Positions 15,439-24,357 of a stretch of 35,625 bases of DNA are shown here, one piece after another; position 1 is the stretch's first letter; the number at the start of each line of letters is the position of its first letter. Below the pieces are notes generated by a model. That model ran no database searches, had not been told where the DNA came from, and worked only from the letters and a program-made list of their open reading frames with translations. The DNA comes from an uncultured Lachnospiraceae bacterium (GTDB lineage: Bacteria > Bacillota > Clostridia > Lachnospirales > Lachnospiraceae): assembly GCA_910586555.1 (NCBI GenBank), contig CAJUJY010000035.1:1-35625 (forward strand), given 5' to 3'. The position numbers and the translations under genes are program-made.

Positions 15439-16773
15439 ATGGCAAAAAGCATTACCCAGGCAGAATGGGAAGAGGATATATCCGCAAAGATATTAAATTT
15501 TACCAGAAATGAACTTTACCTTGACTTAAGGTTTATGGATATAGCATTATCATCCCTTACATGGAAAAGAGATGATACAATTAGTACACTGGCAACAGAC
15601 GGGGAATTTTTGTATTATTGTGCAGGGCAGTTATCAAAGGTTTTTAAATCTAATTCCCGTTTTTTAAACAGGCTTTACCTCCATAGCATACTCCACTGTA
15701 TTTATGGGCATCTGTGGCTATGTGGGGACAGAAGCCGGGGTTTATGGGATATAGCATGTGATATTATTGTGGAATATACTATTGATGGCATGGACAAACC
15801 GGCACTTAAAAGACCATTAAGTTTTACAAGAAAACAGGTTTATGGCAGGATAGACCAGTATAAAAATACTGTGTCTGCACCTGTTATTTATAATACACTT
15901 TTTAATGCAAGTAATGGTGATATAGAAAAGCTGCAAAAAGAATTTTATACAGACAGCCATATTTACTGGCCAAAGGAGAAGAAACTTTCACCTGCTGCAA
16001 ATAATGCAATGGATAAATGGGATAAGATTTCAAGACAGTCGCAGATGGAACTTGAAAGCCGTGGGGAGAATGAAAAAGACGGTGCAAAGATTTTTGACGA
16101 ACGGGCAAGGATTTTAAAAAGACAGCGCAGTTACAGCAGTTTTTTAAGGAAATTTGCAAGGCTTAACGAAGAACTTAAATGTGATCCTGATGAATTTGAT
16201 TTAAATTATTATACTTATGGTCTTTCATTATATGGCAGCCTGCCATTAATTGAACCTTTAGAATCACGTGAAACAGTAAAAATACAAGAGTTTGTTGTAG
16301 CAGTTGACACAAGTTATTCTACAAGCGGGGAAATGGTTAAGGGTTTTTTAAGGGAAACTTATAATATACTTGCTGATAAAAACAGCTTTTTTAGCGGCTG
16401 CCATATGAGGATAATACAATGTGATAATGACATACGCATGGATCTTAAGATAAAAAACAAAGAAGAACTTTTACATGTACTGGATAATTTCCATATAATT
16501 GGCGGCGGAGGGACAGACTTCCGGCCAGTTTTTTCATATGTAAACAGCCTGCTTGAAAAAAAGGTTCTAAAAAACCTTGGCGGCCTTGTTTATTTTACAG
16601 ATGGAAAAGGGATTTACCCCAGGGCAAAACCTGCATATAAAACGGCGTTTATTTTTGCAGATAATTATGATAAGGAAAAAGTACCACCATGGGCAATGAA
16701 AATGCAGATAGACCCTTTACATTTACACCATCTGGAAAGGAATGGAGAATATAATGGATATAAAGAAAGCTAA
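15439..16773 (+). CDS. Putative metallopeptidase-like plus vWA-like domain protein (DUF2201 type)
   Basis: 444 residues. The N-terminal helical domain carries LHSILHCIYGH (His82, His86, His91), the place of a zincin-like motif, but the usual HExxH glutamate is absent. The C-terminal vWA-like domain (about 285-430) has a MIDAS-like DTSYS at 290-294, the Thr of GGGGTDF at 359 and VYFTDGKG at 384-391. Such proteins pair with MoxR-type AAA ATPases, and that gene follows, overlapping by 20 bases. The frame opens at 15388 inside the LRR gene. I take the ATG at 15439, which follows AGAAAGG and lies 22 bases after the LRR stop. Confidence 0.8.
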   Translation: MAKSITQAEWEEDISAKILNFTRNELYLDLRFMDIALSSLTWKRDDTISTLATDGEFLYYCAGQLSKVFKSNSRFLNRLYLHSILHCIYGHLWLCGDRSRGLWDIACDIIVEYTIDGMDKPALKRPLSFTRKQVYGRIDQYKNTVSAPVIYNTLFNASNGDIEKLQKEFYTDSHIYWPKEKKLSPAANNAMDKWDKISRQSQMELESRGENEKDGAKIFDERARILKRQRSYSSFLRKFARLNEELKCDPDEFDLNYYTYGLSLYGSLPLIEPLESRETVKIQEFVVAVDTSYSTSGEMVKGFLRETYNILADKNSFFSGCHMRIIQCDNDIRMDLKIKNKEELLHVLDNFHIIGGGGTDFRPVFSYVNSLLEKKVLKNLGGLVYFTDGKGIYPRAKPAYKTAFIFADNYDKEKVPPWAMKMQIDPLHLHHLERNGEYNGYKES

Positions 16774-18268
16774 AAAAGAAATTATAAATACTGTAAAAGC
16801 ATATCTTATGAAGGATAGTTCCGGTGAATATAAAATACCTGCAATAAGGCAGCGCCCCCTGCTTCTTATTGGACCTCCAGGAATAGGAAAAACACAGGTA
16901 ATGGAACAGGTAGCAAGGGAACTTAAAACCGGGCTTGTTGCATATACAATTACACACCATACAAGGCAGAGTGCTGTAGGGCTTCCATTTATTAAGGAAG
17001 AGGAATTTAATGGTGTAAAGTATTCTGTTACAGAATATACAATGAGTGAAATTATTGCAAGTGTATACAGCAAGATAAGGGACAGCGGGCTAAAAGAGGG
17101 GATTTTATTTATTGATGAAATTAACTGCGTGTCTGAAACACTTGCCCCTACAATGTTACAGTTCCTGCAATGTAAGACATTTGGCAACAGGAAAATACCT
17201 GAAGGCTGGATTATTGTTGCTGCTGGCAATCCGCAAGAGTATAACAGGTCTGTACATGAATTTGATATGGTTACACTTGACCGTGTAAGGAAAATAGAAA
17301 TAGAAGCAGAATACAGTGTATGGAGTGAATATGCACGTGAAAACCGCATAAACCCGGCAATTCTAAGTTATCTGGAACTGCGGCCTGCAAATTTTTATAA
17401 AGCAGAAGCAGATGTAGACGGGCTACAGTTTGTAACAGCAAGGGGATGGGAAGATTTAAGCTGTCTTTTAGATATATACAAAGAACTTTCAATAGAAGCA
17501 GATGAAGAAATAATTTATGAATTTATACAGCACAGGGAAGTTGCTAAAGATGTAGCTGCTTACCTTGATTTATATAAAAAATATGAAGATAACTATGGAA
17601 TTAATGATATTCTTAAAGGAAATGTACCTTCTTTGGTATATGAAAGGATATACAGGGCATCATTTGATGAAAGGCTTAGTGTTGTAAACCTTTTATTAAG
17701 CGGGCTTGGTATATATTTTGATAAAACTTATGCATATCATTTTATAGCAGACCAATGGTTTTTATTCCTAAAACAATTTAAGGAAAAAGCAGATAAAGAC
17801 AGTTATGCTTTGTATGAAAAACTTTATAAAGATTATGAAATAAATATAGAAAAAGAAAGAAAAGCAGGCTTTTACACCAAGAAACAGGAAGAATGTTATA
17901 TAAAGCTTTTAAAACTTTTATTAGAAAACAAACCATCTGTAGAAAATACAGAAGAAGCATTTAACCAGGCAAAAACAGGCTTTACAAATTTTTGTGGACA
18001 ACTTGAAGAACTAGAAGATAAAACAAGTGCTGTCCTTGAAAATGCTTTTGACTTTATGGAAGCAGCATTTAAAAACGGGCAGGAAATGGTAGTATTTGTA
18101 ACAGGGCTTGCAATGGATAAAAAAGCGGTTTCTTATCTTTCAGAAAATAAATGTGACAGGTATCTTAAATATAATGAGGAATTAATGGCAGGAACTAAAA
18201 AGGCGCAAATAATTTCAATGATTGAAAAAGATGAAGTATATGGAAAAGAGCATATAAGGGAGTTTTAA
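16754..18268 (+). CDS. MoxR-type AAA+ ATPase
   Basis: 504 residues. The AAA_5/MoxR core has Walker A GPPGIGKT at 40-47, Walker B ILFIDEIN at 117-124 and sensor 1 in AAGNPQEYNRS near 156-166. A long helical C-terminal part (about 250-504), rich in Lys and Glu, is probably coiled coil. MoxR ATPases act with vWA partners as chaperones that remodel or load cofactors into target complexes. The start at 16754 has GGAG six bases upstream. The ATG at 16742 is an alternative adding four residues. Overlap with the vWA gene indicates coupled expression. Confidence 0.88.
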   Translation: MDIKKAKKEIINTVKAYLMKDSSGEYKIPAIRQRPLLLIGPPGIGKTQVMEQVARELKTGLVAYTITHHTRQSAVGLPFIKEEEFNGVKYSVTEYTMSEIIASVYSKIRDSGLKEGILFIDEINCVSETLAPTMLQFLQCKTFGNRKIPEGWIIVAAGNPQEYNRSVHEFDMVTLDRVRKIEIEAEYSVWSEYARENRINPAILSYLELRPANFYKAEADVDGLQFVTARGWEDLSCLLDIYKELSIEADEEIIYEFIQHREVAKDVAAYLDLYKKYEDNYGINDILKGNVPSLVYERIYRASFDERLSVVNLLLSGLGIYFDKTYAYHFIADQWFLFLKQFKEKADKDSYALYEKLYKDYEINIEKERKAGFYTKKQEECYIKLLKLLLENKPSVENTEEAFNQAKTGFTNFCGQLEELEDKTSAVLENAFDFMEAAFKNGQEMVVFVTGLAMDKKAVSYLSENKCDRYLKYNEELMAGTKKAQIISMIEKDEVYGKEHIREF

Positions 18269-18291
18269 TTTATTTATTTTTATCAGGGATT

Positions 18292-18717
18292 ATGTTATAT
18301 ATAAAACAAAAAGATTATTTTAAAATTTTACAATACTGCATAGATTTGCTTCCCTATGAAGCATGTGGACTGTTAAGCGGCATAAAAAACGGGGAGGAAA
18401 AATATATTAAAAAAATATATTTTATGGCAAATACTGATGCAAGTATAAACCATTTTACAATGGATATAAAAGAACAGTTTGTAGCAGTAAAGGATATGCA
18501 TAAAAACGGTATGCAGCTTATTGGCAGTTTCCATTCACACCCTGCTGCTGCTGCCATGCTTTCAGAAGAGGATAAGCGGCTTGCATATGATTTTAATGTA
18601 AATTATATGGTGCTGTCCTTAATGGATATAAAGCATCCTGTGCTGAAAGCATTTAATATTGATAAATGGAAGAATGTAACAGAAGAAACAATATGTTATA
18701 TATATGGAAAGTTATAA
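18292..18717 (+). CDS. M67-family (JAMM) metallopeptidase
   Basis: 141 residues with a complete JAMM zinc signature: Glu23 (PYEACGLLSG), then His81-Ser-His83-Pro, and after seven residues Ser91-Glu-Glu-Asp94. In bacteria these enzymes cleave isopeptide or C-terminal peptide bonds, for example releasing ThiS/MoaD-like sulfur carriers or ubiquitin-like tags, yet no ThiS, E1 or sulfur-carrier gene is near. It lies 23 bases after the MoxR-type gene, probably in the same transcript. CAGGG near the ATG is a weak RBS. Confidence 0.88.
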   Translation: MLYIKQKDYFKILQYCIDLLPYEACGLLSGIKNGEEKYIKKIYFMANTDASINHFTMDIKEQFVAVKDMHKNGMQLIGSFHSHPAAAAMLSEEDKRLAYDFNVNYMVLSLMDIKHPVLKAFNIDKWKNVTEETICYIYGKL

Positions 18718-18762
18718 TTTTTTACAGATATGGGACAGTGTATTACAGTGAGGTGGTTATAA

Positions 18763-19243
18763 CTGGCAGTAAATATTAATAAATGGTGTATGGATTTTAC
18801 AAATAAGGAAATTATAAAGTACCTTTTAAAAAACCAGACATTAAAGTTATTGATAGTATAATAAAAAACCCTGCAAAACTAGTAAGCCTTTCATCTAAAG
18901 AAAAAGAAAAATTTGTAAATGAACTAGAACAGATAAAAAATGAAAATAAAGAAACTATAAAACAGATAAATGAAACAGAAGAAAAGTATAAGTATGATAT
19001 ACGTTTATTAAATATGCTTGCAACTTTTGGTTTAAAGGCAGTATCTATTGCACATGAAATGTATAATTACAGGAACAGCATTAATGAAAATGTTAATTAT
19101 ATTATTAATGCATTAAAAAGATATGGGCTTTGGGACGCTGTAGATAGTGAAGAAAAAATGAAAAGATAGCACAATTAGATAGAATAAGAATAAAATTAAT
19201 GCAAAGAAGACTATCTAATATAAAAAACCAGCCATGCAGTTAA
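18763..19243 (+). pseudogene. Decayed histidine-kinase/GHKL-like gene fragment
   Basis: Three overlapping frames join into one protein-like sequence. Frame one (18763 on) reads INKWCMDFTNKEIIKY. Frame two (18807-19169) reads PDIKVIDSIIKNPAKL, a Lys/Glu-rich coiled coil and LATFGLKAVSIAHEMYNYRN, then stops at TAG 19167-19169. Frame three continues KIAQLDRIRIKLMQRR up to a TAA at 19241-19243. The SIAHEM segment with its flanking helices resembles the phosphoacceptor/dimerisation helix of kinase-like GHKL proteins. The start codon is missing or displaced, at least two frameshifts are needed, and no ATPase domain follows, so it is a remnant. Confidence 0.6.
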
Positions 19244-19263
19244 AACTGCATGGCTGGTTTTTT
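19222..19263. terminator. Very strong bidirectional terminator
   Basis: AAAAAACCAGCCATGCAG (19222-19239) and its exact complement (19246-19263) form an 18-bp perfect stem with a 6-base loop and T6 on either side. It insulates the beta-glucan locus from the upstream genes. Confidence 0.92.
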
Positions 19264-19314
19264 ATATTTTTACAGCAATTTTACCAAAAAAGCGGGTATT
19301 TATAGACATAAATA

Positions 19315-19366
19315 TGATATTTTTGTAAAAAGCCTGATATATAAAAGTTTTATTAAAATATATAAT
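19315..19366 (+). promoter_or_regulatory. Promoter with paired operator half-sites, copy 1 (GH94 gene)
   Basis: TGATATTTTT at 19315 and a second TGATAT at 19335, exactly 20 bases apart on the same strand. TATAAT follows at 19361-19366, 46 bases after the first half-site. No consensus -35 box is present where the second half-site lies, as expected for an activator-dependent (AraC-type, class II) promoter. Confidence 0.6.
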
Positions 19367-19397
19367 CCAGATAAAAGATTTAAAGAGGAGGACAAAA

Positions 19398-21812
19398 ATG
19401 GAATTTGGTTATTTTGATAACAGCAGGAGGGAATATGTAATTAATAACCCTGATACACCAGCACCATGGGTAAATTATCTTGGTTCACCTGTTTATGGTG
19501 CAATTATTTCAAATAATGCAGGTGGTTACAGTTTTGCAAAATCTGGTGCTAATGGCAGGATTTTACGTTATATTTTTAATAGTTTTGACCAGCCTGGACG
19601 TTATATTTATATACGTGACAATAAAAGCTGCGATTACTGGTCTGCTTCATGGCAGCCGGTTGGAAAAGACCTTAGAGAGTATAAAAGTGAATGCCGCCAC
19701 GGTACTGCCTATACAAAGATATCAGCAGATTATAGTGGCATACATTCAGAAGCATTATATTATGTACCACTTGATAAAGAATATGAAGTCTGGGAACTTA
19801 AGCTTGTTAATAATTCTAAAACTGCAAGGGAATTAACAATTACAGGGTATGCAGAGTTTACAAACAACAGTAATTATGAACAGGACCAGGTAAACCTCCA
19901 GTATTCCCAGTTTATTACAAAAACTGTATTTTGTGGAAACAGGATACGCCAGCTTATACATGGGAATTTAGATGGCATAGAAGAGGAAGAAAAAGTAGAT
20001 GGCAAAACTGTTGTTGAACGTTTCTTCGGGCTTGCAGGGACAGAGGTTTTATCATACTGCGGGGACAGGGAAAAGTTCCTTGGAAGATACCACGGTTATG
20101 GAAATCCTGTAGGTGTAATAAGCGGGGAACTTGATAAAACCCTTAATTACAATATGAATGGCTGTGGTGCACTTTCCGCTTTAATTAAGCTTGCGCCAGG
20201 TGAAACAAAAACCATTGCATTTATACTTGGAATGAAAAAAGATAAAGAAGCAGAAAATATAATAAACCAGTATAAAAATCCAGAAGAAATATGTAAAAAA
20301 GACCTTGAAGAGCTGGTTTCATACTGGCATGGCAAACTTTCACACTTCCAGGTAAAAACACCAAGTGAAGAGTTTGATACTATGGTTAATACATGGAATG
20401 CTTATAACTGTTTTATAACATTTATATGGTCACGTGCTGCATCTTTTACTTACTGCGGCCTGCGTAATGGTTATGGCTACCGTGATACAGTACAGGATAT
20501 ACAGGGCATAATACATCTTGCACCAGAGATGGCTTTAGAAAAAATACGTTTTATGCTTTCGGCACAAGTAGATAACGGGGGAGGGCTTCCGCTTGTTAAG
20601 TTTACACATAACCCTGGACATGAAGATACACCAGATGATGCATCTTATGTAAAAGAAACAGGACACCCTGAATACAGGGCAGACGATGCTTTATGGCTTT
20701 TCCCGGCTATATATAAGTATATTGCAGAATCAGGAAACCTTGCATTTATTGATGAAGTTATCCCTTTTGCAAATAAAGATGAAGGCACAGTATATGAACA
20801 TTTAAAACGTGCAATACGTTTTTCAATGGAACACCTTGGAAAACATGGTATGCCAGCCGGCCTTTATGCTGACTGGAACGACTGTTTAAGGCTTGGCAAG
20901 GAAGGTGAATCTTCTTTTGTAGCTTTCCAGTTATACCTTGCTATGTCAATTATGAAAAAGTTTGCAGAATATAAAGAAGATAAAAATTATATAGAATATC
21001 TTAATGGAAACCAGGAAAAACTTGGCAAGGTTATACAAGAAACCTGCTGGAATAATGACAGGTTTATACGTGGAATTACAGAAAATGGTGAAATAATAGG
21101 AAAAAATACTGACCCTGAAGCAAACCTGTGGCTTAATCCGCAGAGTTTTGCAATAATAAGTGGTTTTGCTACAGAAAACCAGGCAAATACAATACTTGAT
21201 ATGGTATATAAAAGGCTTAATACAGAATATGGTGCTATTTTAATGGATCCGCCTTACCATAAACATGCCTTTGATGGTGCGCTTGCTGTTATATATAATG
21301 CAGGAACTAAAGAAAACGCTGGTATTTTTTCACAGTCCCAGGGCTGGATTATACTTGCAGAAGCACTTTGCGGGCATGGCGGGCGTGCATTTACATATTT
21401 TATGGAAAATGCGCCTTCAGCACAAAATAATAAAGCAGAAATCCGCAAGTTAGAGCCATATTGTTATGGACAGTTTACAGAAGGAAAGGACAGCCCATAC
21501 TTTGGACGCTCACATGTACACTGGCTTACAGGTACAGCCTCTACTGTTATGACAGGGTGTGTAGAAGGTATTTTAGGAATACGTCCTGATTTTTACGGGC
21601 TTAAAGTTGAACCAGCAATACCTTGTGAATGGGAAAGTTTTGAAATAGAAAAAGATTTCAGGGGAAAACATTTGCATATTTTAGTTAGCAATAAAAACCA
21701 TGCAGAAGCAGGCTGTAAAAAGCTTCTGGTTAATGGAAAAGAAGTTAATGGAAATTATATTCCAGAAGAAATACTTACAGAAAAAACAGAAATTATATTA
21801 GAAATATCATAA
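19398..21812 (+). CDS. GH94 disaccharide phosphorylase (laminaribiose/cellobiose/chitobiose type)
   Basis: Cytosolic inverting phosphorylase that would split an imported beta-linked disaccharide with phosphate into glucose-1-phosphate (or an analogue) and free sugar. 804 residues, normal for the family. The GH94 N-terminal block is FGYFDNSRREYVINNPDTPAPWVNYLG, interrupted by nothing; then AGGYSF, the linker, and the (alpha/alpha)6 barrel with GYRDTVQD near 360-367. The general-acid Asp lies in ADWNDC (491-496). DQPGRYIYIRDN and DYWSASWQPV look closer to the chitobiose/laminaribiose branch than to classical cellobiose phosphorylase, so the linkage is not settled. AGAGGAGG precedes the ATG. It has its own promoter. 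Confidence 0.88.
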   Translation: MEFGYFDNSRREYVINNPDTPAPWVNYLGSPVYGAIISNNAGGYSFAKSGANGRILRYIFNSFDQPGRYIYIRDNKSCDYWSASWQPVGKDLREYKSECRHGTAYTKISADYSGIHSEALYYVPLDKEYEVWELKLVNNSKTARELTITGYAEFTNNSNYEQDQVNLQYSQFITKTVFCGNRIRQLIHGNLDGIEEEEKVDGKTVVERFFGLAGTEVLSYCGDREKFLGRYHGYGNPVGVISGELDKTLNYNMNGCGALSALIKLAPGETKTIAFILGMKKDKEAENIINQYKNPEEICKKDLEELVSYWHGKLSHFQVKTPSEEFDTMVNTWNAYNCFITFIWSRAASFTYCGLRNGYGYRDTVQDIQGIIHLAPEMALEKIRFMLSAQVDNGGGLPLVKFTHNPGHEDTPDDASYVKETGHPEYRADDALWLFPAIYKYIAESGNLAFIDEVIPFANKDEGTVYEHLKRAIRFSMEHLGKHGMPAGLYADWNDCLRLGKEGESSFVAFQLYLAMSIMKKFAEYKEDKNYIEYLNGNQEKLGKVIQETCWNNDRFIRGITENGEIIGKNTDPEANLWLNPQSFAIISGFATENQANTILDMVYKRLNTEYGAILMDPPYHKHAFDGALAVIYNAGTKENAGIFSQSQGWIILAEALCGHGGRAFTYFMENAPSAQNNKAEIRKLEPYCYGQFTEGKDSPYFGRSHVHWLTGTASTVMTGCVEGILGIRPDFYGLKVEPAIPCEWESFEIEKDFRGKHLHILVSNKNHAEAGCKKLLVNGKEVNGNYIPEEILTEKTEIILEIS

Positions 21813-21833
21813 AAATACATAATGACATGATTT

Positions 21834-21885
21834 TGATATTTTTAAAATGTATTTAGTATAAGGCCTTGTATATAAATGTTATACT
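21834..21885 (+). promoter_or_regulatory. Promoter with paired operator half-sites, copy 2 (transporter genes)
   Basis: TGATATTTTT at 21834, a weaker second half TAGTAT at 21854 (20-base period), and TATACT at 21880-21885, again 46 bases after the first half-site. The geometry matches the copies at 19315 and 27861. Confidence 0.55.
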
Positions 21886-21889
21886 AAAT
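21851..21889. repeat. Inverted repeat spanning the transporter promoter
   Basis: ATTTAGTATAA (21851-21861) and its exact complement TTATACTAAAT (21879-21889) are 17 bases apart and cover the second half-site and the -10 box. It could be a repressor operator or an RNA hairpin, or chance in AT-rich DNA. Confidence 0.45.
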
Positions 21890-21933
21890 ATATAAAAAAA
21901 AATAAAAATTTATAAATTAAGGAGGAATTTATT

Positions 21934-23355
21934 ATGAAAAAAAAGTATGTCAGCATGGTATTAGTGGCAGCTTTAGTTGCCGGGGCATTTTCAGGCTGTG
22001 GGGATAAGAGCAGTTCTGACACTGATGGCGGAAATTCACAGCAAAGCAGTTCTGGGAATAATGGCAGCAGCGGCGGTACAGAAGAAGGCAAGGTTATTAA
22101 TGTCTATAGCTGGAATGATGAGTTTATGAAAAGGGTATGTGCAGTTTATCCTGAAGTTAAAAAAACTTCTAAAGATGGTACAGTAACTACATTAAATGAT
22201 GGTACAGAAATCCACTGGATTATAAACCCTAACCAGGACGGCGTATACCAGCAGAAGCTTGATGAGGCACTGCTTAACCAGGCAAGTGCAGCAGATGATG
22301 ACAAGGTTGATATCTTTTTAACAGAAACTGATTATGTAAATAAGTATACAGATGCAGAAGCAGATGTTGCAATGCCGCTTACAGACCTTGGCATTGACCC
22401 TGGTAAAGAACTTTCAGACCAGTATGACTTTACAAAAACAACAGCTTCTGATGTAAATGGTGTGCAAAGGGGTTCTACATGGCAGTGCTGCCCAGGGCTT
22501 TTAGTTTACAGGCGTGATATTGCAAAAGATGTATTTGGCACAGATGACCCTGTAAAAGTTGGTGAAAAAGTAAAAGACTGGGAAACATTAAAGAGCACAG
22601 CAGCAGAACTGAAAGAAAAAGGATATTTTACATTCTCTTCTTATGCAGATACTTTCCGTCTTTATGGCAACAGTATTTCAGCACCTTGGGTTTCACCGGG
22701 CGAAACAGTTATTAAAATTGACCAGAAGATTATGGACTGGATAAATACTTCTAAAGAATGGCTTGATGCAGGTTATTTTGATAAAACTGTAAAAGGGCAG
22801 TGGAATGATGACTGGAATAAGGCAATGGGTTCAAAGTCAAAAGTATTTGCATTCCTTTTCCCTGCATGGGGCATTGACTTTACTTTAAAAAATAACTGGG
22901 ACGGTGAAAACGGCGCATGGGCTGTTACAAACCCTCCACAGGAATATAACTGGGGCGGTTCATATGTACATGCCTGTACAGGTACAGATAATCCAACACT
23001 TGTTAAGGATATTATACTTTCAGTAACTGGCGATAAAGAAAACCTCTTAAAGATTTCTAAAGATTACTTAGATTATACAAATACAAAGAGCGGCATGAAT
23101 GAAGCTGCTAAAGACAGCAAAACATATGCTTCAAAATTTCTTGGCGGACAGAATTCATTTGAATACTTTGCACCTGTTGCAGAAAAGGTTGTTATAGCAC
23201 CTCTTTCAGCTTATGACCAGGGCTGTGTTGAATTAATCCAGAATTCATTTAGTGATTATTTCCAGGGACAGGTTGATTTTGACAAGGCAAAGTCAAACTT
23301 TGAAACAGCAATAAGGGAACGTTATCCTGAAGTTACAGAGATACAGTGGCCATAA
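21934..23355 (+). CDS. Carbohydrate ABC transporter substrate-binding lipoprotein
   Basis: 473 residues. The lipoprotein signal peptide has lipobox FSGC (Cys22), followed by a Ser/Gly/Asp-rich linker to about 55 and then a family 1-type extracellular solute-binding fold (VINVYSWNDEFMKR, then LTETDYVNKYTDAEADVAMPL). It captures oligosaccharides at the outer face for the two permeases encoded 54 and 1002 bases downstream. Many surface Trp and Tyr are typical of sugar-binding clefts. The locus suggests beta-glucan oligosaccharides. GGAGG precedes the ATG. Confidence 0.9.
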   Translation: MKKKYVSMVLVAALVAGAFSGCGDKSSSDTDGGNSQQSSSGNNGSSGGTEEGKVINVYSWNDEFMKRVCAVYPEVKKTSKDGTVTTLNDGTEIHWIINPNQDGVYQQKLDEALLNQASAADDDKVDIFLTETDYVNKYTDAEADVAMPLTDLGIDPGKELSDQYDFTKTTASDVNGVQRGSTWQCCPGLLVYRRDIAKDVFGTDDPVKVGEKVKDWETLKSTAAELKEKGYFTFSSYADTFRLYGNSISAPWVSPGETVIKIDQKIMDWINTSKEWLDAGYFDKTVKGQWNDDWNKAMGSKSKVFAFLFPAWGIDFTLKNNWDGENGAWAVTNPPQEYNWGGSYVHACTGTDNPTLVKDIILSVTGDKENLLKISKDYLDYTNTKSGMNEAAKDSKTYASKFLGGQNSFEYFAPVAEKVVIAPLSAYDQGCVELIQNSFSDYFQGQVDFDKAKSNFETAIRERYPEVTEIQWP

Positions 23356-23409
23356 TAATGCCAGAAACTGCATTATGGTTTTATAAAGGAAGGAAAGGAG
23401 TGGTACTTT

Positions 23410-24354
23410 ATGAAAAAACGTAAAAGTATCAGCTATTCAAAGTGGGGATATATTTTTATTCTTCCGTTTTTTGTAAGCTTTTTCATTTTCTCTTTTATTC
23501 CCTTGGCAGATACAATAAGGTATAGTTTTTTTGAATACTACCGTTCAGGAATTAAAGAAGTCGGCCCTAATTTTATAGGAATGGAAAATTATAAAAGCTT
23601 GCTGGCATCAGATATGCTTAAATATGCAGGCAACACATTTATACTCTGGATTATAGGTTTTATACCACAGATAGTGATAGCATTGCTGCTTGCTTCATGG
23701 TTTGTGGATATCCGCCTTAAAATCCATGCACAGCAGTTTTTCAAGGTAGTTATTTACCTTCCAAACCTGATTATGGCATCAGCGTTTGCAATGCTGTTTT
23801 TCACCCTGTTTTCTACTAACGGGCCAATTAATGGTATCTTGACATCAATAGGCATAGTAAAAGAACCAATTGATTTTATGGGGAATGTATTTGGAACAAG
23901 ATCACTTGTAGGATTTATGAACTTTATTATGTGGTTTGGAAATACAACAATTATGCTTATGGCGGCAATTATGGGTATAAGCACAGATATATTTGAGGCA
24001 TCTGAAATTGATGGCTGCAACAGTATACAGAGGTTCTTTAAAATTACACTTCCGCTTATACGCCCAATACTTGCTTATACACTTATTAACTCTATAATCG
24101 GCGGTTTACAGATGTTCGATGTGCCACAGATTTTAACAAACGGGCAAGGTTCTCCTGACCGTACATCAATGACACTTATTATGTTCTTAAACAGCCACTT
24201 AAAGAGCAGGAACTATGGTATGGCAGGTGCGTTATCAGTTTACTTATTTATTGTAAGTGCTATACTTTGTTTCTTTGTATACCGTATGACTAATAACAAT
24301 GACCCTGACGGTTCAAAAGCTGCTGCCAGGAAAGCAAAAAGAAGGAGGGGATAG
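23410..24354 (+). CDS. Sugar ABC transporter permease, MalF type
   Basis: 314 residues with six membrane helices and the cytosolic EAA loop EASEIDGCN near 197-205, followed by the LPLIRP element where the ATPase docks. It starts 54 bases after the binding protein and is three bases from the second permease. No ATPase gene is present, so a shared MsmX-type ATPase encoded elsewhere probably powers it. Confidence 0.92.
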   Translation: MKKRKSISYSKWGYIFILPFFVSFFIFSFIPLADTIRYSFFEYYRSGIKEVGPNFIGMENYKSLLASDMLKYAGNTFILWIIGFIPQIVIALLLASWFVDIRLKIHAQQFFKVVIYLPNLIMASAFAMLFFTLFSTNGPINGILTSIGIVKEPIDFMGNVFGTRSLVGFMNFIMWFGNTTIMLMAAIMGISTDIFEASEIDGCNSIQRFFKITLPLIRPILAYTLINSIIGGLQMFDVPQILTNGQGSPDRTSMTLIMFLNSHLKSRNYGMAGALSVYLFIVSAILCFFVYRMTNNNDPDGSKAAARKAKRRRG

Positions 24355-24357
24355 CTT

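Noticed and set aside
21320..21329. A TGGTATTTTT inside the GH94 coding sequence
   Set aside because: It has no second half-site 20 bases on and no -10 box at 46, so it is not part of the promoter module. It is useful as a chance control.
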